Assembly (NCBI GenBank): GCA_035471625.1
Contig: DATIPT010000040.1
Location: forward strand, 1-9,585
Length of the DNA stretch: 9,585 nt
Origin: DATEVL01 sp035471625
GTDB taxonomy: Bacteria > Chloroflexota > Anaerolineae > Anaerolineales > E44-bin32
Reading direction: 5' to 3'
The position numbers and the translations under genes are program-made. Of the stretch, positions 6,607 to 9,585 are shown in pieces. Each line of letters starts with the position of its first letter. Position 1 is the first letter of the stretch. Below the pieces are notes generated by a model. That model made no database searches. It had not been told where the DNA came from and saw nothing but the letters and a program-made list of their open reading frames with translations.

Positions 6607-7575
6607 TTAGTTATGCAAGGACTGTGCCGCGCCGAGGCGAGTTGCCGCCCTCATGCGCGCACTCCGAGCCCTCGGATTGGCTTCGATTTCGTCCTCCTCC
6701 GGCCGGACCGGCCGCCGGGTCAGCGCCTGCAGCGTCGCCTTGTGTCCGCAGGTGCAGATGGGCTGGCCCTCCGGGCAGATACAATCCCGCCCTTCCCGGC
6801 GGAGGAACTGCTTGACCATCCGGTCTTCCAGGGAGTGGAAGGAGATGACCACCAGCCGCCCGCCTTCCCGCAGCAGTCCCAGGGCGGCCTCAAGGCCGAC
6901 CTGCAGGGTGCCAAGCTCATCGTTGACCGCCATCCGCAACGCCTGGAAAGTCTGGGTTGCGGGGTGGATCCCGCTCCGGCTGCGCCCGGCCGCCCGGGCT
7001 ACGACGCCCGCCAGCTCCGTCGTCGTCCGGATCGGCCTTGCAGCGAGGATGGCTTGGGCCACCCGATGGGCCGCGGGTTGTTCCCCGTACGCCTGCAGGA
7101 TCCGCGTGATTTCCGCCAGAGGCCACCGGTTGACGATGTGGTCCGCCGTCAGCGCCTGCGAGGGATCGAAGCGCATGTCGAGCGGCCCTTCGTGGCGGAG
7201 GGAGAAGCCGCGAGCGGGATCGGCCAGCTGCATGGACGACAGGCCCAGATCCAGCAGGATTCCGTCGACCGCCTCCCAGGCCAGCCCGGCGGCGGCGGCG
7301 TCCATGTCGGCGAAAGAGCCGCGCTCGAAATGGATCCGGTCGCCGAAAGACGCCAGGCGCCGAGAAGCCGCGTCGAGCGCCGCCGGATCCCGATCCAAGC
7401 CCAGGATCCGACCGTCCGGATCGGAAGCAACCAGAATGCCGTGCGCATGACCGCCTGCGCCAAGGGTTCCGTCGATGTAGGTCCCCCCCGCCCGCGGTTG
7501 GAGGGCGGAGAGCACCTGCTGGTAAAGTACCGGGGCATGTGGTCCGGGGTCGGCGTCGTGCCTCGCCGCGCCCAT
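6607..7575 (-). CDS. rsmH: 16S rRNA (cytosine(1402)-N(4))-methyltransferase
   Basis: RsmH (formerly MraW) uses S-adenosylmethionine to methylate N4 of C1402 in the ribosomal P site. The 322 residues fit the family. Signatures in order: HAPVLYQQV (13-21), the SAM motif DGTLGAGGH (35-43), a second SAM-contact Asp (61), LLDLGLSS (107-114), GPLDMRFD (130-137), YGEQPAAHRVAQAI (163-176), IHPATQTFQALRMAVNDE (203-220) and VISFHSLEDRMVKQF (243-257). A four-cysteine cluster (265, 267, 274, 276) follows, of the kind seen in many RsmH proteins and possibly metal-binding. The C-terminal Arg-rich region contains NPRARSARMRA (300-310). The start is ATG at 7575-7573, 3 nt after the mraZ stop. The upstream ribosome site is weak, so coupling to mraZ translation is likely. 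Confidence 0.97.
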   Translation of the reverse strand: MGAARHDADPGPHAPVLYQQVLSALQPRAGGTYIDGTLGAGGHAHGILVASDPDGRILGLDRDPAALDAASRRLASFGDRIHFERGSFADMDAAAAGLAWEAVDGILLDLGLSSMQLADPARGFSLRHEGPLDMRFDPSQALTADHIVNRWPLAEITRILQAYGEQPAAHRVAQAILAARPIRTTTELAGVVARAAGRSRSGIHPATQTFQALRMAVNDELGTLQVGLEAALGLLREGGRLVVISFHSLEDRMVKQFLRREGRDCICPEGQPICTCGHKATLQALTRRPVRPEEDEIEANPRARSARMRAATRLGAAQSLHN

Positions 7576-7578
7576 GGA

Positions 7579-8016
7579 CTACCCCGAGGAAAGGTCGAAA
7601 GCTGTGAAGCGCTTGGCGTTCGAATCGGGGTCGGTCACCCGTTCTTGCTCACCAGCCCAGATGCCAGCGCTCCAGATTTCGAAGTACTCCCCGGCACCAA
7701 CAAGGACGGTATCGTTTTCGATCGCTGCGTATTGGCGCAGGAACTCGGGCAACAGAATGCGGCCGACCGAATCCAGTGACACCTCGGTCGCGCCGCCGAA
7801 CAGGACGCGGCGCACGGCACGCGCTTCGGGGTCGGTCGTCGTCAGAAGATTGGCGCGCGCCGCCAGGCGCTCGAAACTGTCCGTGGTATAAACCACGAGG
7901 TTCCGATCGAACCCCTGGGTGACGAAGGCGCCAGTGGCCAGTGCCGGTCGGAACCGAACCGGGACCGTCAGGCGGCCTTTGGCGTCGAGACTGTGAGCGA
8001 ACTGACCCAGGAACAT
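7579..8016 (-). CDS. mraZ: Transcriptional regulator MraZ
   Basis: MraZ is a DNA-binding protein with two SpoVT-AbrB domains that forms rings and represses its own dcw operon. The 145 residues match the family. It begins with the canonical MFLGQFAHSLDAKGR (1-15), and the two family motifs are DAKGR (11-15) and DSVGR (82-86), the latter followed by ILLPEFLRQYA (87-97). The start is ATG at 8016-8014. The frame stays open upstream to an ATG at 8151, but that extension would cover the promoter and operator and lacks any MraZ-like sequence. A GGAG site (plus 8030-8033) lies 13 nt upstream, which is rather far. It is the first gene of the operon, with its own probable binding sites just upstream. 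Confidence 0.96.
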   Translation of the reverse strand: MFLGQFAHSLDAKGRLTVPVRFRPALATGAFVTQGFDRNLVVYTTDSFERLAARANLLTTTDPEARAVRRVLFGGATEVSLDSVGRILLPEFLRQYAAIENDTVLVGAGEYFEIWSAGIWAGEQERVTDPDSNAKRFTAFDLSSG

Positions 8017-8043
8017 GCGTTCTAATCGTCTCCGGGCATGCAA

Positions 8044-8065
8044 GACGCCGGTTTCCTCCGGCGTC
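8044..8065 (-). promoter_or_regulatory. Perfect 8-bp hairpin in the mraZ leader
   Basis: GACGCCGG (8044-8051) and CCGGCGTC (8058-8065) are perfect inverted repeats around a 6-nt loop. In the mraZ transcript the loop reads AGGAAA. The stem is GC-rich and should be stable. It lies within the predicted leader, between the operator and the GGAG ribosome site, and its upstream arm overlaps the last operator repeat by 2 nt. No U-tract follows, so it is not a standard terminator. A role in RNA stability, translation or attenuation is possible, but no known riboswitch is recognised. Confidence 0.55.
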
Positions 8066-8100
8066 CCACATCGCACCACTTTGGCCCACAAGTGCCCACA
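8064..8100 (-). promoter_or_regulatory. Probable MraZ operator: four direct repeats at 10-bp period
   Basis: On the minus strand, TGTGGGC (8100-8094), TGTGGGC (8090-8084), AGTGGTG (8080-8074, degenerate) and TGTGGGA (8070-8064) recur exactly every 10 bp. Published work on E. coli MraZ describes TGGGN direct repeats separated by 5 nt in front of mraZ, which is the same period and core. Here the first repeat touches the -10 element, and the set covers the predicted transcription start. Binding should therefore block the promoter. That MraZ is the ligand is inferred from motif, spacing and position. Confidence 0.85.
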
Positions 8101-8109
8101 GTATATATA
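8081..8109 (+). promoter_or_regulatory. Possible divergent promoter for the plus-strand aminotransferase gene
   Basis: On the plus strand, TTGGCC (8081-8086), a 17-bp spacer and TATATA (8104-8109) form a weaker promoter candidate, with four of six matches in each element. The -10 comes from the same palindrome used by the mraZ promoter, read the other way. The -35 and spacer lie within the MraZ repeats. The predicted start near 8116 would give a leader of about 75 nt. It is the best candidate in the gap but remains speculative. Confidence 0.35.
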
Positions 8110-8128
8110 CGTTTTTGGGGATGCGCAA
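8100..8128 (-). promoter_or_regulatory. Predicted sigma-70-type promoter of the dcw operon
   Basis: On the minus strand, a -35 element TTGCGC (8128-8123) is followed by a 17-bp spacer and a -10 element TATACT (8105-8100), five of six matches to TATAAT. This is the only clearly AT-rich stretch near mraZ in an otherwise GC-rich window. The predicted start is near 8093, giving a leader of about 75 nt. The -10 lies in a perfect 10-bp palindrome, GTATATATAC (8101-8110), and abuts the operator repeats. Confidence 0.7.
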
Positions 8129-8138
8129 CCTCCAGGTT
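8127..8138. repeat. Short inverted repeat next to the mraZ -35 element
   Basis: AACCT (8127-8131) and AGGTT (8134-8138) are inverted around CC. The left arm overlaps the mraZ -35 by 2 nt. It could be a half-site pair for another regulator, but at this size it may be chance. Confidence 0.3.
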
Positions 8139-8178
8139 CAGGCTTCGCCAAAGGTACTTCTGTCCTACCCCCACATCT

Positions 8179-8184
8179 GGAGAG
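8179..8184 (+). promoter_or_regulatory. Ribosome binding site of the aminotransferase gene
   Basis: GGAGAG lies 6 nt before the ATG at 8191. This is the best ribosome site in the gap and fixes the start of the plus-strand gene. Confidence 0.7.
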
Positions 8185-8190
8185 TGAGCC

Positions 8191-9585
8191 ATGAGGCGGG
8201 CCAATATCGGGGACAGCTACCGCGACCGGTTCGTCGGGACGGACGTCGAGGTCCCCACCCTCGACGGCTCACTGATCCCCTACATCAACTTCGACAACGC
8301 CGCCTCCACCCCGGCCCTACGCTCGGTTCGCGACGGAGTGATGGCGTTCCTCGACCACTACGCCAGCGTCCACCGCGGGACGGGTTTCAAGTCCCAGCTG
8401 TCGACCTGGGCGTATGAGGACGCCCGCTCGGCGGTGATTCGCTTCGTCGGCGCCGATCCGGAGAGCCACGTCTGTATCTTCGGCAAGAACACCACGGAGG
8501 CCCTCAACAAGCTCGCCCGGCGGATGCGATTCCGGCCAGGCGACGTCGTCCTGGCGACCGAGATGGAACATCACTCCGACGACCTCCCGTATCGAGGCGT
8601 CGCCGAGGTTGTCCACGCCGGCCTGACGAAGGATGGTCGCCTGGACGAGACCGATTTCGACCGCAAGCTCGAGGCGCTGCGCGGTCGCGTTCGCCTGGTC
8701 GCGGTGACGGGTGCCAGCAACGTGACCGGATACATCAACCCGATCCACCGCCTGGCGGCGAAAGCCCATGCGGCCGGGGCGATGATCGTCGTCGATGCCG
8801 CCCAGCTGGCGCCGCATCGGCACCTGCACATGGGCGCGCTCGACGATCCGGAACATCTCGACTTCGTGGCCCTCTCCGCCCACAAGATGTACGCCCCCTT
8901 CGGGACCGGGGCCCTGATCGGGCACCGCGATCTCTTCGAGGATGGCGATCCCGATATGCGCGGCGGCGGTACGGTCGAGATCGTCACCGTCGACGACGTC
9001 GTGTGGGCGGATCCCCCCGAGCGGGAGGAGGCCGGCAGCCCCAATGTTGTCGGCGCCGTCGCCCTGGGCCTGGCCATACGCGAGCTGGAGTGGATCGGTA
9101 TGGACCGGGTCCTAGAGCATGAGGCCGAACTGACCCGCTACGCCCTCGAACGGCTGGGAGCGGTCGAGGACCTCCGGATCTTCGGCGACCCGCGCCCCGA
9201 GTCCGTCAAGGAACGGCTCGGGGTGATTCCCTTTGAGCTGGATGGGCCCTCGCATTTCCTGGTCGCCGCCGTCCTCGGCCATGAGTTCGCCATCGGAGTC
9301 CGCAGCGGCTGCTTCTGTGCCCACCCGTATGTCCTGCACCTGCTTGGCCTGAACCGAGACCAGGCCCGCCAGGTGCGGGAGCGGATGCTCGCCCATGATC
9401 GGCGCACCATGCCCGGCCTGGTGAGGGTCTCCTTTGGCCTGTACAACACACTCGAGGAGATCGACCGGCTCGTCGAGGCCCTCGAACGCATTCGCGCCGG
9501 CGAATACCGTGGCAAGTATGTCCAAGACACGGAGTCCGGCGAGTTCGTTCCGGAAGGCTGGTCTCCCGATTTCCGCAGCTACTTC
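8191..9585 (+). CDS. Class V aminotransferase-fold PLP enzyme, cysteine desulfurase-like (cut by window edge)
   Basis: The frame gives 465 residues and no stop before the right edge. The fold type I PLP family is clear: YINFDNAASTP (31-41), the PLP-stacking histidine region EMEHH (124-128), VVDAAQ (200-205, Asp202), SAHK with the Schiff-base lysine at 232, RGGGT (257-261), EEAGSPN (279-285), and RSGCFCAHP (371-379), whose Cys376 aligns with the catalytic cysteine of SufS. Arg412 in RVSFGLYNT matches the substrate-carboxylate arginine. These residues suggest that C-S or C-Se bond chemistry is retained, but the substrate is unknown and no Fe-S assembly gene is visible nearby. The protein is longer than SufS (about 406), with extra N-terminal residues and a C-terminal extension from about 438 that is rich in aromatic and acidic residues. 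It is divergent from mraZ across a 174-bp gap. Confidence 0.88.
   Translation, partial: MRRANIGDSYRDRFVGTDVEVPTLDGSLIPYINFDNAASTPALRSVRDGVMAFLDHYASVHRGTGFKSQLSTWAYEDARSAVIRFVGADPESHVCIFGKNTTEALNKLARRMRFRPGDVVLATEMEHHSDDLPYRGVAEVVHAGLTKDGRLDETDFDRKLEALRGRVRLVAVTGASNVTGYINPIHRLAAKAHAAGAMIVVDAAQLAPHRHLHMGALDDPEHLDFVALSAHKMYAPFGTGALIGHRDLFEDGDPDMRGGGTVEIVTVDDVVWADPPEREEAGSPNVVGAVALGLAIRELEWIGMDRVLEHEAELTRYALERLGAVEDLRIFGDPRPESVKERLGVIPFELDGPSHFLVAAVLGHEFAIGVRSGCFCAHPYVLHLLGLNRDQARQVRERMLAHDRRTMPGLVRVSFGLYNTLEEIDRLVEALERIRAGEYRGKYVQDTESGEFVPEGWSPDFRSYF

Noticed and set aside
6584..6630. Possible internal promoter in the slightly AT-rich stretch at the end of rsmH
   Set aside because: No -35/-10 pair with good matches and spacing could be found; the 23-nt gap fits a continuing operon.
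6613..7779. Plus-strand open frame of 388 codons opposite rsmH and mraZ
   Set aside because: Shadow of two certain genes; no ribosome site and no family signal.
8044..8065. Hairpin as an intrinsic terminator
   Set aside because: No run of U follows the stem on either strand, and it lies in the leader before mraZ rather than after a gene.
8017..8151. Longer mraZ start at 8151 (45 extra residues)
   Set aside because: The extension would span the predicted promoter and operator, and MraZ proteins start at the MFLG-type sequence found at 8016.
8317..9525. Minus-strand open frames opposite the aminotransferase (8317-8925, 9112-9525)
   Set aside because: The plus-strand frame has complete PLP-enzyme motifs throughout; the antisense frames show none.

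Overview
The window is GC-rich and almost entirely coding. It holds most of a division and cell wall (dcw) cluster on the minus strand and one divergent PLP-enzyme gene on the plus strand. The phylum cannot be read directly from the sequence. My best guess is Chloroflexota (Anaerolineae-like). The guess rests on the remembered look of the small gene between mraY and murD and of the MurF and aminotransferase sequences, so hold it loosely. A peptidoglycan-making bacterium is certain.

Reading in the direction of transcription (right to left), the dcw genes are mraZ (8016-7579), rsmH (7575-6607), ftsL-like (6583-6125), ftsI/PBP2 (6128-4347), murF (4339-2921), mraY (2924-1917), a 99-residue protein of unknown function (1913-1614), murD (1604-225) and the first 76 codons of ftsW (228 to the left edge). 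The genes are 3-23 nt apart or overlap by 4 nt, so they look like one translationally coupled operon. Together they make division regulators (MraZ, RsmH), the septal synthase and its partners (FtsL, FtsI, FtsW), and enzymes of the cytoplasmic and lipid I steps of peptidoglycan synthesis (MurD, MurF, MraY). murE, usually found between ftsI and murF, is absent from that position.

The only real intergenic space is 8017-8190. On the minus strand it carries a good sigma-70-type promoter for mraZ (TTGCGC, 17 bp, TATACT). Next come four TGTGGG-type direct repeats at an exact 10-bp period (8064-8100), which match the known form of MraZ operators. The mraZ leader also holds a perfect 8-bp hairpin (8044-8065). 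A weaker divergent promoter for the plus-strand gene may overlap the same operator.

The plus-strand gene (8191 to the right edge, 465 codons without a stop) encodes a class V aminotransferase-fold protein related to cysteine desulfurases. It keeps the PLP lysine and the catalytic cysteine; its substrate is unknown. No tRNA, rRNA, CRISPR array, insertion sequence or convincing terminator was seen. The points most worth following up are the uncharacterised small protein inside the dcw operon and the four-repeat MraZ operator shared by divergent genes.
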